Source: JACRPH01 sp041665465
Lineage (GTDB): Archaea > Nanobdellota > Nanobdellia > Woesearchaeales > GW2011-AR9
Direction: 5' to 3'
Length of the DNA stretch: 64,000 nt
Assembly (NCBI GenBank): GCA_041665465.1
Contig: JBAYIU010000001.1
Coordinates: 868,001-932,000, forward strand
The position numbers and the translations under genes are program-made. The notes beneath the pieces were generated by a model that worked only from the letters and a program-made list of their open reading frames with translations, was not told where the DNA came from and made no database searches. This document shows positions 1-8,276 of this stretch, piece after piece; the stretch's first letter is position 1, and every line of letters begins with the position of its first letter.

Positions 1-555
1 CCTATCAGCTTTTATGCCAAACTTGATTCCAAAGGACAGTATAAAGAAGCGTGTAAATACTTCTTGAAAGTTCAAGGAGTAATCATTGCCCTAATCATGT
101 TATTATTTGTGTGGGTAATGGTTTTGTCTGGAACAGGCAATAGTTTAGGGACACTTAACGTTTCTCAAACAGTTCAGGTGTTGATTTTTATTGGGGGAGC
201 AATTATTATCTTTCCTATTTTATTACTCTTTGCTTGGGGAATGCTTTGGCTGAACGCGGGAATTATGCATCTATTTGTATTGTTATTTGGCGGGAAGAAA
301 GCATATTCAGAAACGTTTAAAGTGTACGCCTATTCTATCTCTCCTAATGTCTTCTCGGCTATTCCTTTTGTAAACTGGTTTAGCGGAATTTATATGATCA
401 TCTTACAGATTGTGGGAATTAAAATTAGGCATAAACTTAGCTGGGCTAAGAGTATGGCCATAGTTATTGTTCCTTTAGTGATAATAATTAGTATTGTATT
501 TATGTTATACTTGAAGTACATGTTACCCTTGATGTTGGCTTCTGGGGTGCTATAA
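1..555 (+). CDS. Yip1-domain membrane protein (5' end outside window)
   Basis: The reading frame is open from base 1, so the start lies upstream and only the C-terminal part is seen. The visible protein has about four or five hydrophobic segments separated by short loops, with the small-residue and Pro/Trp-rich loop (around AIPFVNWFSGIY) typical of Yip1-family proteins, whose archaeal members are membrane proteins of unknown role. A TTG at 64 could be read as a start, but the upstream residues continue the same amphipathic pattern, so I treat it as internal. The stop codon directly abuts the pheT start, so the two are probably cotranscribed. Family assignment is by pattern only. Confidence 0.6.
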   Translation, partial: PISFYAKLDSKGQYKEACKYFLKVQGVIIALIMLLFVWVMVLSGTGNSLGTLNVSQTVQVLIFIGGAIIIFPILLLFAWGMLWLNAGIMHLFVLLFGGKKAYSETFKVYAYSISPNVFSAIPFVNWFSGIYMIILQIVGIKIRHKLSWAKSMAIVIVPLVIIISIVFMLYLKYMLPLMLASGVL

Positions 556-2205
556 ATGTCCGTAATTACTGTTAATCGTAAGTTGTTAGAGAAAGTAGCT
601 GGAAAGAAACTATCCGAAGAATTCTTACAACAGAAAGTTAGTATGATGGGGGCAGTGTTAGAAAAGATTTCTCCTGAAGAAATTGAAGCAGAAGTGTTCC
701 CTTCTCGTCCGGATTTAATCTCTGAACAAGGTTTTGCTCGAGCCTTTAGCAGTTTTATCGGAGCTCAGATGGGGTTGAAACAGTATCCTGTTCTGAAAAG
801 TGGGAATAAGGTAGTTGGAGCTAAATCATTGCCTGCGCAATGGCCTTACGTGGTAGCTTGCATAGTTAAGGGATTGAAATTTAATGATCAACGGATCAAA
901 GAAGTGATCCAGATTCAAGAAAAACTGGGTCTTACTGTTCTTAGACAGAGAAAGAAAGGGGGTTTAGGATTGTATCCGTTAGAGAAGATCACTTTCCCAG
1001 TAAGTTTTGAAGGACGCAAGCCAGAAGAGATAAAATTTCAACCCTTAGAATTTCCTAATGTTATTACCGGAAGACAGATTTTATCTCAACATCCTACCGG
1101 AAGAGCTTACGCTAACATCTGTCAAGATTGGGATAAATTTCCGGTGTTTGTGGATGCAAAAGGAATTATTATGTCTATGCCTCCGATTATAAATTCTCAT
1201 AATGTGGGTAAGATTACTGAATCTACCACTGACGTCTTCATTGAAGCTACTGGAACAGATCTTAATGCTATCAATCTCTGTTTAGTGATTCTGGCTACTT
1301 CCTTAGCCGATATGGGAGGAACGATTTATTCTTTAGAAGTTACTCAAAAAGATGGAAGAAAGAGTAATATCCCCGATTTAACTCCACAAACCATGAAACT
1401 GGATTTGGGTTATATTAACAAAAGATTAGGATTAGAGTTAAAGGAGAAGGAAGTTAAATTCTTCTTAGAAAAAATGGGGATGGGATGTGAAAAAGGAATG
1501 GTTTCCATTCCTGCCTATCGAGCAGATGTGTTACATCAAGCAGATTTAGCTGAAGATGTAGCTATCGCTTATGGTTATGAGAATTTCCCCGAAGTAATCC
1601 CTAATGTGTGTACTATCGGGCAAGAAGATCCCTTAGAGAAGTTCTCTCGACAAACTAGAGAAATTCTGGTTGGAGTTGGATTGTTAGAAGTTAAGAATTT
1701 ACACCTGATGACTGAAGTTGAATTAAATCAAAAGATGGGGCTTCAGAATAAACTGGTGGGATTAAAGAACGCTTTAGGAGAATATAATACTTTACGTAAC
1801 TCTTTACTAACTTCTATGATGAAAAATTTTAGCGAGAACCAACATAACGAGTATCCTCAAAACATTTTTGAGATCGGCAGAGTATTTGATTTCGGTCAGA
1901 CTGAAACGGGGATTGTCGAAAAAGAACATCTGGGGGTTATGCTTTGTCATGATCAAGTTGACTTTACTCGAGTTAAGCAGGTTTTGGACATCTTAATGAA
2001 AAGTATGGGTTTAGAAGTTAAGATTAAAGATGCCAAACATGCCAGTTTTATTCTAGGTAGAGTGGGAGAGATTATGGTTCAAGGTAAGAAGTTGGGGGTT
2101 ATTGGAGAGATCCATCCTCAAGTGTTAGAGAACTGGAATCTAGCTGTGCCCGTAGTGGGAATGGAATTGGATTTGGAAGAGTTGTGGAAGTTAGTTTTGA
2201 AATAG
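556..2205 (+). CDS. pheT: phenylalanyl-tRNA synthetase beta subunit
   Basis: PheT is the larger subunit of the alpha2-beta2 class II enzyme that charges tRNA-Phe; it binds tRNA and, through its B3/B4 domain, edits Tyr-tRNA-Phe. The 549-aa length fits the short archaeal/eukaryotic form lacking the bacterial N-terminal tRNA-binding domain. Residues about 80-260 fit the B3/B4 region (PPIINSHNVGKITEST), about 270-345 a B5 domain (ending in PAYRADVLHQADLAEDVA) and the rest a degenerate catalytic-like core (NIFEIGRVFD). The ATG directly follows the upstream stop and has GGTG about 7 nt before it. pheS is not visible in the window and may lie upstream. It converges on the next gene with one base between stops. 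Confidence 0.95.
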   Translation: MSVITVNRKLLEKVAGKKLSEEFLQQKVSMMGAVLEKISPEEIEAEVFPSRPDLISEQGFARAFSSFIGAQMGLKQYPVLKSGNKVVGAKSLPAQWPYVVACIVKGLKFNDQRIKEVIQIQEKLGLTVLRQRKKGGLGLYPLEKITFPVSFEGRKPEEIKFQPLEFPNVITGRQILSQHPTGRAYANICQDWDKFPVFVDAKGIIMSMPPIINSHNVGKITESTTDVFIEATGTDLNAINLCLVILATSLADMGGTIYSLEVTQKDGRKSNIPDLTPQTMKLDLGYINKRLGLELKEKEVKFFLEKMGMGCEKGMVSIPAYRADVLHQADLAEDVAIAYGYENFPEVIPNVCTIGQEDPLEKFSRQTREILVGVGLLEVKNLHLMTEVELNQKMGLQNKLVGLKNALGEYNTLRNSLLTSMMKNFSENQHNEYPQNIFEIGRVFDFGQTETGIVEKEHLGVMLCHDQVDFTRVKQVLDILMKSMGLEVKIKDAKHASFILGRVGEIMVQGKKLGVIGEIHPQVLENWNLAVPVVGMELDLEELWKLVLK

Positions 2206-2206
2206 A

Positions 2207-3145
2207 TCAAATAGTAGTGATTGGTCTACTTTGTACCACATAAAAAACTTCTTTTTCTTTTGCCCATTCAACATCCACCGGAAAATTATAATGGTTCTCA
2301 ATAACTAGAATTAATCTAGATAATTCTAAAATTTCTCTTTCAGTGAGTTTTTGAATCTTGGAGAGATTATCATCCACTTTTACCCACTCATTCCCATTTT
2401 TAGTTCTAATTATCATTCTCTCTTGATATCCAATATTCTTATCAAGAATCTCTAAATTATTCTTATCAACAGTATAATCGTCAGGGGTAATCTGACCAGA
2501 GACGATGGCCTCTCCTAAACCATAACCTGCTTCAATGATAAGGTGTTTAGGATCTTTAGTTACTGGATGAACCGAAAAAGCAATTCCCGAAACTTCACTT
2601 TGAATCATCTTCTGAACTACCACTGCTACTGATATTTCTTTGTTAACCAACTGGTTTTCTATACAATAAAAAATAGCTCGAGGAGTGAATAAAGAAGCCC
2701 AACATCTTTTTACTTTGTCAATAAGGTCGGTTGCAGTAACGTTAAGAAAACTATCTAATTGTCCTGCCCAAGCGTTTGATATTCCATCTTCTGCAGTGGC
2801 ACTAGAGCGAACGGCTACAAATTCGGTGTTTATTCCTTTAAAACAAACATTAATCTCAGTAATTCTTTCTGGACATATCTTTGAATTAAGAATCACTTCT
2901 TGAATAATGGCCGAGGTTTGATTGACTGAGGAAAAATCGTTTGGATTAACATTCTTCAAAAGTTCATTGATTCTTTGGTTAAGCTGATTATCAAATAAGA
3001 ATTCTTCAAAGGTGTTGGAAAGTATCACAAATCCGGGGGGGACGGGAATTCCAACTTGAATCATTTCTCCCAATGATGCTCCTTTTCCTCCTGCGAAAGA
3101 AACATCACTTATATTCAATTCTGAAAGCATTTTAAGATATTTCAT
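2207..3145 (-). CDS. stand-alone PEP synthase-type ATP-grasp (PPDK_N) domain protein
   Basis: 312 aa covering just the pyruvate-phosphate dikinase/PEP synthase ATP-binding domain. Visible motifs are GGKGASLGEM near residue 20, the RSSATAEDG nucleotide-binding loop near 113, SGIAFSVHPVT near 185, EAGYGLGEAIVSGQ near 206 and the terminal QSRPITT. In full-length PEP synthase this domain phosphorylates a histidine on the swivelling domain with the beta-phosphate of ATP. Here that swivelling domain is on the preceding gene, whose stop overlaps this start by 4 nt (ATGA), so the two likely form one enzyme. The PEP/pyruvate TIM-barrel is absent from both, so the phosphate acceptor is unknown. Last gene of a probable six-gene operon. 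Confidence 0.85.
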   Translation of the reverse strand: MKYLKMLSELNISDVSFAGGKGASLGEMIQVGIPVPPGFVILSNTFEEFLFDNQLNQRINELLKNVNPNDFSSVNQTSAIIQEVILNSKICPERITEINVCFKGINTEFVAVRSSATAEDGISNAWAGQLDSFLNVTATDLIDKVKRCWASLFTPRAIFYCIENQLVNKEISVAVVVQKMIQSEVSGIAFSVHPVTKDPKHLIIEAGYGLGEAIVSGQITPDDYTVDKNNLEILDKNIGYQERMIIRTKNGNEWVKVDDNLSKIQKLTEREILELSRLILVIENHYNFPVDVEWAKEKEVFYVVQSRPITTI

Positions 3146-4650
3146 CGTGGCATCTCGTTATTGTTCTCTTCATCAAGCAGATTCAAAATGCCATTCATAG
3201 TATCTACTTCCACTAAATCTCCATCTTTTAATCGTTGAGTAATCTTATTTACTCCCACTAAGCAGGGCTTTTTCATCTCTCTGGCTACGATAGCAGCGTG
3301 ACAAGTTATGCCTCCTTGTTCGGTCACTATAGCCGCAGCCTTTCCCATAGCCACAATCATCTGGGGATTGGTAGCAAAAGAAACCAGAATGTCTCCTTGT
3401 TCAACCTTGTTAACATGATTAGCTCCATTAACAATTTTGACTCTACCACGGATTTTTTCCTTGTGGACGTACGCTGGTCTGCCAGTATATTGTTTCTTGG
3501 TTAGTTCGGGTTCAGATGATTCATCTTTTTTAACTTGAACCATAATCTCTTTGATTTGTCCTCCAGAGAGAACTTCCTCTTCTCCCTCGTTTACGAGATA
3601 AATACATTCCTCTTTTCTCTGTTCATATAACAATTGAAGATGTTCTTTATCACATTCTTTTGGGAGAACAAATCGGAACAATTTGTGGTCCACTTCCCAA
3701 TATTCAGCCAGTTTTTTGTTTAGTTCATCAATGACATACATGGCGAAGTAAGTTACTTCTTTACGATAAACTTTATAGAAGCCTAGATCTCTAGCTAAGA
3801 AAAACCTTCTTTTCTCTTGATCGGATAACTCCAATAGAGTTTCGTATTCTTCCTGTTTAAGTGCTAGTTCTTTAAGTTCTGTTTTCTTATTGACATATTC
3901 TTCTTCGAGAAGTTCCAAGTCAATCAACTTTTCAATCTCGTTTTGATAATATGTAAAATCGTGTACTGGTCCGACGTAACCGAAATCTAACCATAAATAC
4001 TTAGATTGATGTTTGATAATTTCTTTCTTTACTTTTTCGGAAGCTAGTCCGTTGGTTTCATTCTTGGCCAAAAGAGCAATTCTTAACAAGTCTACTTTCT
4101 CCTGATGTAAAAAAGTATCTTTTACTGGAGACAAAAGTAAATTCAACAATTTAAGAAAATTGGCTTTAATCTTTCGTTCATTCAATCTACTAATAATTAC
4201 ATCTCCCAAATCTCCGGAGATAAAGTTATTTTCTCCATACTCTGAAAGAGCTGAATATTGGTTCCACTTGTTAACCAGACAGATACCATTAGCTAAACGT
4301 TCTAAATAATGGAGAATTTGATTCTCATTAAGTTCAGGGATACGAGAAAGGACTTTCTTACCTAAAGAGATAAGGCTTTCCAGTTCTTCATCTAAATTAA
4401 TGATTGATCGTTCATATTTGTTGAGATCTAAGTTGTGCAGATAAGCAGTTTTCCCTACTTCAATCATGTTCTCTTTGTCTACATAAAACTCTGCGCCTTT
4501 AGGATGGAAGTAGATTAAGATCGGAGAAAGATTCTTGTTCATGACTGCTTTTATGTCACCAGCAATCGCTTTAGCAAAGAGATGAAAGGGCATTAAAGTA
4601 GCATCTCTTTCTTGAACAATTCTAGTCCAATGATGATTACTAATTTTCAT
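3142..4650 (-). CDS. PEP-utilising swivel (His) domain protein with long helical N-terminal region
   Basis: 502 aa. The last ~90 residues are a PEP-utilising mobile domain: GDILVSFATNP, then GGITCHAAIVARE (near residue 450) with the phospho-accepting histidine and the following PCLVGV strand. Residues 1 to about 400 are charged and mostly helical and match nothing I recognise; they sit where rifampicin phosphotransferases carry their substrate-binding domain. With the downstream ATP-grasp protein this reconstitutes a split phosphotransferase lacking the TIM-barrel of true PEP synthase. The start overlaps the upstream small gene by 11 nt. Known: His-domain chemistry. Inferred: an Rph-like small-molecule phosphotransferase; a product-specific dikinase is possible. 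Confidence 0.75.
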   Translation of the reverse strand: MKISNHHWTRIVQERDATLMPFHLFAKAIAGDIKAVMNKNLSPILIYFHPKGAEFYVDKENMIEVGKTAYLHNLDLNKYERSIINLDEELESLISLGKKVLSRIPELNENQILHYLERLANGICLVNKWNQYSALSEYGENNFISGDLGDVIISRLNERKIKANFLKLLNLLLSPVKDTFLHQEKVDLLRIALLAKNETNGLASEKVKKEIIKHQSKYLWLDFGYVGPVHDFTYYQNEIEKLIDLELLEEEYVNKKTELKELALKQEEYETLLELSDQEKRRFFLARDLGFYKVYRKEVTYFAMYVIDELNKKLAEYWEVDHKLFRFVLPKECDKEHLQLLYEQRKEECIYLVNEGEEEVLSGGQIKEIMVQVKKDESSEPELTKKQYTGRPAYVHKEKIRGRVKIVNGANHVNKVEQGDILVSFATNPQMIVAMGKAAAIVTEQGGITCHAAIVAREMKKPCLVGVNKITQRLKDGDLVEVDTMNGILNLLDEENNNEMPR

Positions 4651-4918
4651 TTTTGCAAGTATCCTCTGCGATTCTTAAGGCAAGATTATTCTCAATCCTG
4701 TAATTATGAGTTAAGTCATAGAAATTATCTCGAACACAGCTATCTAAACAGGATTGGGTGTGCATATTTTGCTGACAAAATTTCTCACTTAGTTCATCAA
4801 CAGTAATTTGACCATAACCCACGACACCAAACAGACACACCAATCCCGTTCCAATCGCTCTGTAAGGATGCTTTATAACGGAATTAAGGCTTCTTTCTAG
4901 AAGATTATACTTTGTCAT
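4640..4918 (-). CDS. small Cys-containing membrane protein, unknown
   Basis: 92 aa, not recognised. Residues about 20-38 form one hydrophobic segment (GTGLVCLFGVVGYG); the remainder is charged with cysteines spaced C-x7-C-x3-C (QNMHTQSCLDSC region) and one more near the C-terminus, suggesting an exported disulfide- or metal-bound tail. It lies between the HAD-like genes and the split phosphotransferase genes on the same strand with short spacing and an 11-nt overlap with the next gene, so it is probably cotranscribed. An AAGGAG-type ribosome site precedes the ATG (bases 4919-4932 region). Confidence 0.6.
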   Translation of the reverse strand: MTKYNLLERSLNSVIKHPYRAIGTGLVCLFGVVGYGQITVDELSEKFCQQNMHTQSCLDSCVRDNFYDLTHNYRIENNLALRIAEDTCKNEN

Positions 4919-4941
4919 TTTATTCTCCTTATGATTATTAT

Positions 4942-5661
4942 CTATAATCCAATATCATCCATCATTTTTACCGTTTCTCGAGAGTATTCTATGTTAGTTT
5001 GAAGATAAGAAATTACTGGAGCGAAGTCTTTTATTACTTCTACACCATCAACTTTCTCGTTTAATCCTTTTCGGTCCAACCAGAAGCTTCTAAATCCCTC
5101 CTCCTTTATTCCTTCGTAAGCAGCAGTACAATTCACTTTTTGGTCGTCCAAGAACAAACATGGCTTTAATTTATCTGTTCCGATCATAAACGCTCTGCAC
5201 CCACTTCTTTCTGATCTTAAATCATGCTCTAAATGAGAGAACGATTGGGGATTATCTTTCGGACCATATTTCTTTCCATCAACGATGAAAATACCTGTAT
5301 TTCCAGGAGGGAATTGGCATGATTCGGATAAAGCCACTCCTGCTGCATTTAACATTGTTAATGCGAGTTTTTGAGTAGTTCCATTAGAATAAATCACGAT
5401 GTTACCTTCTGCATCTTGACTAATCGTTTGGCACAGCTCTTTAATGCCAGGAACAGGAGTGGCTGGAACATATCCACTTAAGACTGCTCTTTCTAAAGTT
5501 TGTTCAAAATCAGATTCTGCTTGAAGTCTTACTTCTGGTTCTGGACTTTTCCTCAATTGGAATAATTCACTTTTACCTTCTTGAGCAAAATATTCATTTA
5601 CTTTGTTCATGTCAAGGTCAATTAAGACTCCAACCAAATCTAAGATATATGCATTTACCAT
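4942..5661 (-). CDS. HAD-superfamily hydrolase-like protein, tandem paralogue 1
   Basis: 239 aa. HAD motif I appears as ILDLVGVLIDLD, keeping the nucleophile Asp but with Val where most phosphatases have the second Asp (D-x-V instead of D-x-D). Motif II is VIYSNGTT and motif IV LFLDDQK with the paired acidic residues. The motif order and the insertion after residue 15 fit the HAD-IA/YihX-like group, in which the second Asp is also replaced (by Gly). Third and most divergent copy of a tandem set (5671-6438 and 6460-7155), with the most divergent C-terminus. An AAGGAG ribosome site lies 7-12 nt before the ATG. Substrate unknown; a sugar-phosphate or nucleotide phosphatase is possible, as is a non-catalytic role. 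Confidence 0.75.
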   Translation of the reverse strand: MVNAYILDLVGVLIDLDMNKVNEYFAQEGKSELFQLRKSPEPEVRLQAESDFEQTLERAVLSGYVPATPVPGIKELCQTISQDAEGNIVIYSNGTTQKLALTMLNAAGVALSESCQFPPGNTGIFIVDGKKYGPKDNPQSFSHLEHDLRSERSGCRAFMIGTDKLKPCLFLDDQKVNCTAAYEGIKEEGFRSFWLDRKGLNEKVDGVEVIKDFAPVISYLQTNIEYSRETVKMMDDIGL

Positions 5662-5670
5662 TTTTTCTCC

Positions 5671-6438
5671 TTAAAGACAAGAACAAAGATCAGGATCTCT
5701 ATCTATCATTCTTTTGGCCATAATAGCTTTATATTTAATGTATCCTGCCACTTGAGAAAGATTTTGCATGACGACAATTCCTGATCTTCCAAGACCCCGG
5801 TTATTACACGTGTTCTTGCGGTCGAGCCAGACACTCATTTCAAAACCATTGTGAGAATAAGCTCCGATTCCTCTTGCAGCAAGAGCATTATCTTTCTGAT
5901 CATCAACAAAAAGACGTGGAACTAATTCTTCATAACCAGGAGAAGCTACACCAGGACAAGATGCGCGAACTCCTGTTTGCATCTCTTCAATAATTTCAAT
6001 CATGTTCTTATACGATCCTGAGAGGGATTTATTTCCACAGGCTTTACCATCTAAAACAAACAATCCTCCTCGATAATTTAAAGCTGGTTCATCCTCTATC
6101 ATTACTCCTGGGATTTCAGCTACATCTAACAAACAATTAATGGTTTTTTTAGTAGTTCCATTACTATAAATCACTAAATTCCCGGTTGGATCTTCAATAA
6201 TTGCCTCTCTGATTTCATCGACTCCAGGAACAGCAGTCGCTGGAACATAGCCACTTAAGATTGCCTTTTCCAAAGTCTGTTCAAACTCTGTCTCTGCTTG
6301 AAATCTGGTCTGTTCATCTGGACTTTTTCTTAACTGGAATAATTCACTCTTCCCTTCTTGAGCAAAATATTCATTTACTTTACTCATGTCTAAGTCTACC
6401 AAGACTCCGACCAAATCGAAAATATATGCATTTGCCAT
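5671..6438 (-). CDS. HAD-superfamily hydrolase-like protein, tandem paralogue 2
   Basis: 255 aa, middle copy. Motif I IFDLVGVLVDLD has the same D-x-V substitution, motif II is LVIYSNGTT, and motif IV RLFVDDQKDNA has the paired Asp. The N-terminal ~80 residues are nearly identical to both neighbours at protein and DNA level, while the cap-side insertion (residues 110-175) is longer and differs, as expected if substrate choice diverged after duplication. The spacer before the gene repeats that before paralogue 1 (same AAGGAG-type site and a shared TGTCTTTAAGGAG segment), so the duplication unit included the ribosome site. Function unknown. Confidence 0.75.
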   Translation of the reverse strand: MANAYIFDLVGVLVDLDMSKVNEYFAQEGKSELFQLRKSPDEQTRFQAETEFEQTLEKAILSGYVPATAVPGVDEIREAIIEDPTGNLVIYSNGTTKKTINCLLDVAEIPGVMIEDEPALNYRGGLFVLDGKACGNKSLSGSYKNMIEIIEEMQTGVRASCPGVASPGYEELVPRLFVDDQKDNALAARGIGAYSHNGFEMSVWLDRKNTCNNRGLGRSGIVVMQNLSQVAGYIKYKAIMAKRMIDRDPDLCSCL

Positions 6439-6459
6439 TTTTCCTCCTTAAAGACAAGA

Positions 6460-7155
6460 TCAAAGATCAAACCTTCTATCTTTAGTTCTGGCAGCTTCAT
6501 ACTTAAGGTAACTAGCAACCTGAGAAAGATTTTGCATTACAACAATACCGTGGCCAGAAGATTCACCTGTCTGTTTGCGGTCAAGCCAAACACTCATCTC
6601 AAATCCTCCCTGAGAATAAGCTCTGATACCCTGTCCTGCAGCTAGGGCATTAGCTTTCTGATCATCTACAAACAAACGTGGGATTAATCGAACTAGGCCA
6701 TCCCCCTTCCCCTTTTCGTTTGAGATGAGACTAATCATCTTTTGATAAGATTCTAATAAGTCCTTATTACCACAAGCCTTACCATCTAGGACGTATAGTC
6801 CTCCATTATCAGTTAGTTTTCCTTCTTTGATCCCGGCAACTTCTAACAGGGTTAGAATTGTCTTAGAAGTAGTCCCATTGCTATAAATCACTAAATTACC
6901 CGTTGGATCTTCAATAATTGCTTCTCTGATTTCCTCAACTCCAGGAACCGGAGTCGCTGGAACATATCCGCTTAAGACTGCTTTTTCTAAAGTCTGTTCA
7001 AAATCAGATTCGGCTTGAAGTCTTACTTCTGATTCTGGACTTTTTCTTAACTGGAATAAATCACTCTTCCCTTCTTGAGCAAAATATTCATTTACTTTAC
7101 CCATATCTAAGTCTACCAAGACTCCGACCAAATCGAAAATATATGCATTTACCAT
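6460..7155 (-). CDS. HAD-superfamily hydrolase-like protein, tandem paralogue 3 (first in operon)
   Basis: 231 aa, promoter-proximal copy. Motif I IFDLVGVLVDLD (D-x-V), motif II LVIYSNGTT and motif IV RLFVDDQKANA are present. It shares most of its N-terminal half and its C-terminal block (MSVWLDRK, GIVVMQNLSQVA) with paralogue 2, so these two are the closer pair. The ATG is preceded by AAAGGTGA (reverse of 7162-7169), a good archaeal ribosome site, and a TATA-like box lies at 7205-7212, giving a leader of roughly 25 nt. Heads the operon that ends with the split PEP-synthase-like genes; the divergent double-Lrp gene is the obvious candidate regulator. Confidence 0.78.
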   Translation of the reverse strand: MVNAYIFDLVGVLVDLDMGKVNEYFAQEGKSDLFQLRKSPESEVRLQAESDFEQTLEKAVLSGYVPATPVPGVEEIREAIIEDPTGNLVIYSNGTTSKTILTLLEVAGIKEGKLTDNGGLYVLDGKACGNKDLLESYQKMISLISNEKGKGDGLVRLIPRLFVDDQKANALAAGQGIRAYSQGGFEMSVWLDRKQTGESSGHGIVVMQNLSQVASYLKYEAARTKDRRFDL

Positions 7156-7204
7156 TTTATTTCACCTTTTGTTTTATTTACTTAACAGTAACAATCTATT
7201 TAAC

Positions 7205-7212
7205 ATATAAAA
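7205..7212 (-). promoter_or_regulatory. TATA box for the HAD/split-phosphotransferase operon
   Basis: On the minus strand this reads TTTATATG, about 50 nt before the paralogue 3 ATG, so this transcript should carry a short leader holding the GGTGA ribosome site. It faces the regulator's TATA box, about 20 nt away on the other strand. Confidence 0.5.
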
Positions 7213-7228
7213 CATTTTCTCAGAAAAG

Positions 7229-7236
7229 TTTATAAG
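7229..7236 (+). promoter_or_regulatory. TATA box for the double-Lrp regulator
   Basis: TTTATAAG preceded by an A-rich BRE-like GAAAAG; centred about 26 nt before the ATG at 7258, which predicts a leaderless transcript. Confidence 0.6.
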
Positions 7237-7257
7237 ATAGTAAAAACTAGCCAAATA

Positions 7258-8244
7258 ATGCGTTTTTATAAACAAATGGTCGTAAAAATAGATTTGAAGG
7301 ATCGGAAGATATTGTACGAGTTGGATTTAGACTCTCGTCAATCTAATAAACAGATCGCCAGAAAAGTTGGCTTGTCAGAACAAGTAATTGGAAACAGAAT
7401 TAAAAGATTGATTGAGTTAAAGGTAATTGAATATTTTTATGTTAAGATAAATCCTGCTTTGTTAGGATATTTACATGTAAGAATTTTCTTGCGTTTACAT
7501 AACATTACTAAACAAAAGGAAGAAGAATTGATTTCTCAATTGAATCACGAAAAAGGAGTATTCTGGTTATGTTCTCTACGAGGGAAATATGATTTAACTT
7601 GTTCTTTAGGTGTAAAAAATATGTTTGAATTTAGTAAAAGATATGAGGAGATTTTTGCTCGTTGGGGAGATTATATCTTAAATCGGAATATTGTCTTGGT
7701 AGAAAAAGCCGACATATTCCCCAAAAAATATCTCTGGCCTCAGCAAAAACCTCAAAGTATAATCTACACTAAAGGAAGCGAGGAAAAGCAAGAATTATCA
7801 GATTTTGATTTGGGATTGTTAAGTTTGTTAAATAAAAATGGTCGTTTGACTCTAATTGAGCTTGGAAGAAAGTTAAATGCCAGTTCCGATACTGTCAATT
7901 ATCATATCTCTAATCTTCGAAAAAGAGGGATTATTACTGGTTTTGGGGCCAAAATTGACTTTAACCAATTGGGAAATAGTTTCTATCTCATTTCTATAAA
8001 GATGCAAAATATGAATAATGAGAAATATCTTAAATTACAAACTCTTTCTAAATTTAATAAGAACATTATTTATTTTATCAAGGCACTTGGTGATCACGAT
8101 ATTGACTTAGAGTTGGAAACGAGTTCTAAGGAAGAGTTAGATCAGTTAATAAAATCACTTCGCGACAACTTTGTGACTGAAATAAAAGACTATGAGATAT
8201 TAGAAGTAATAAAGGAGCACCATATCTATTATTATTCTTTCTAA
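7258..8244 (+). CDS. double-length Lrp/AsnC-type transcriptional regulator
   Basis: 328 aa built from two Lrp-like units. Residues about 10-62 form an AsnC-type winged helix (DRKILYELDLDSRQSNKQIA, then VGLSEQVIGNRIKRL); about 70-150 resemble a ligand-binding RAM half; about 183-232 form a second winged helix (LLSLLNKNGRLTLIELGRKL, then SSDTVNYHISNLRKRGII), followed by a second RAM-like alpha/beta half. Such tandem forms occur in archaea. No basic patch or metal site is obvious. The gene is divergent from the HAD/PEP-synthase-like operon, so regulation of that operon is a reasonable inference. The TATA spacing supports the ATG at 7258. Confidence 0.8.
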   Translation: MRFYKQMVVKIDLKDRKILYELDLDSRQSNKQIARKVGLSEQVIGNRIKRLIELKVIEYFYVKINPALLGYLHVRIFLRLHNITKQKEEELISQLNHEKGVFWLCSLRGKYDLTCSLGVKNMFEFSKRYEEIFARWGDYILNRNIVLVEKADIFPKKYLWPQQKPQSIIYTKGSEEKQELSDFDLGLLSLLNKNGRLTLIELGRKLNASSDTVNYHISNLRKRGIITGFGAKIDFNQLGNSFYLISIKMQNMNNEKYLKLQTLSKFNKNIIYFIKALGDHDIDLELETSSKEELDQLIKSLRDNFVTEIKDYEILEVIKEHHIYYYSF

Positions 8245-8276
8245 ATTATAACAAAATAAAAAAATAAAAAGAAAAT

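Noticed and set aside
64..555. TTG start at 64 for the Yip1-like gene
   Set aside because: The frame is open to the window edge and continues the same pattern, so the true start is likely upstream.
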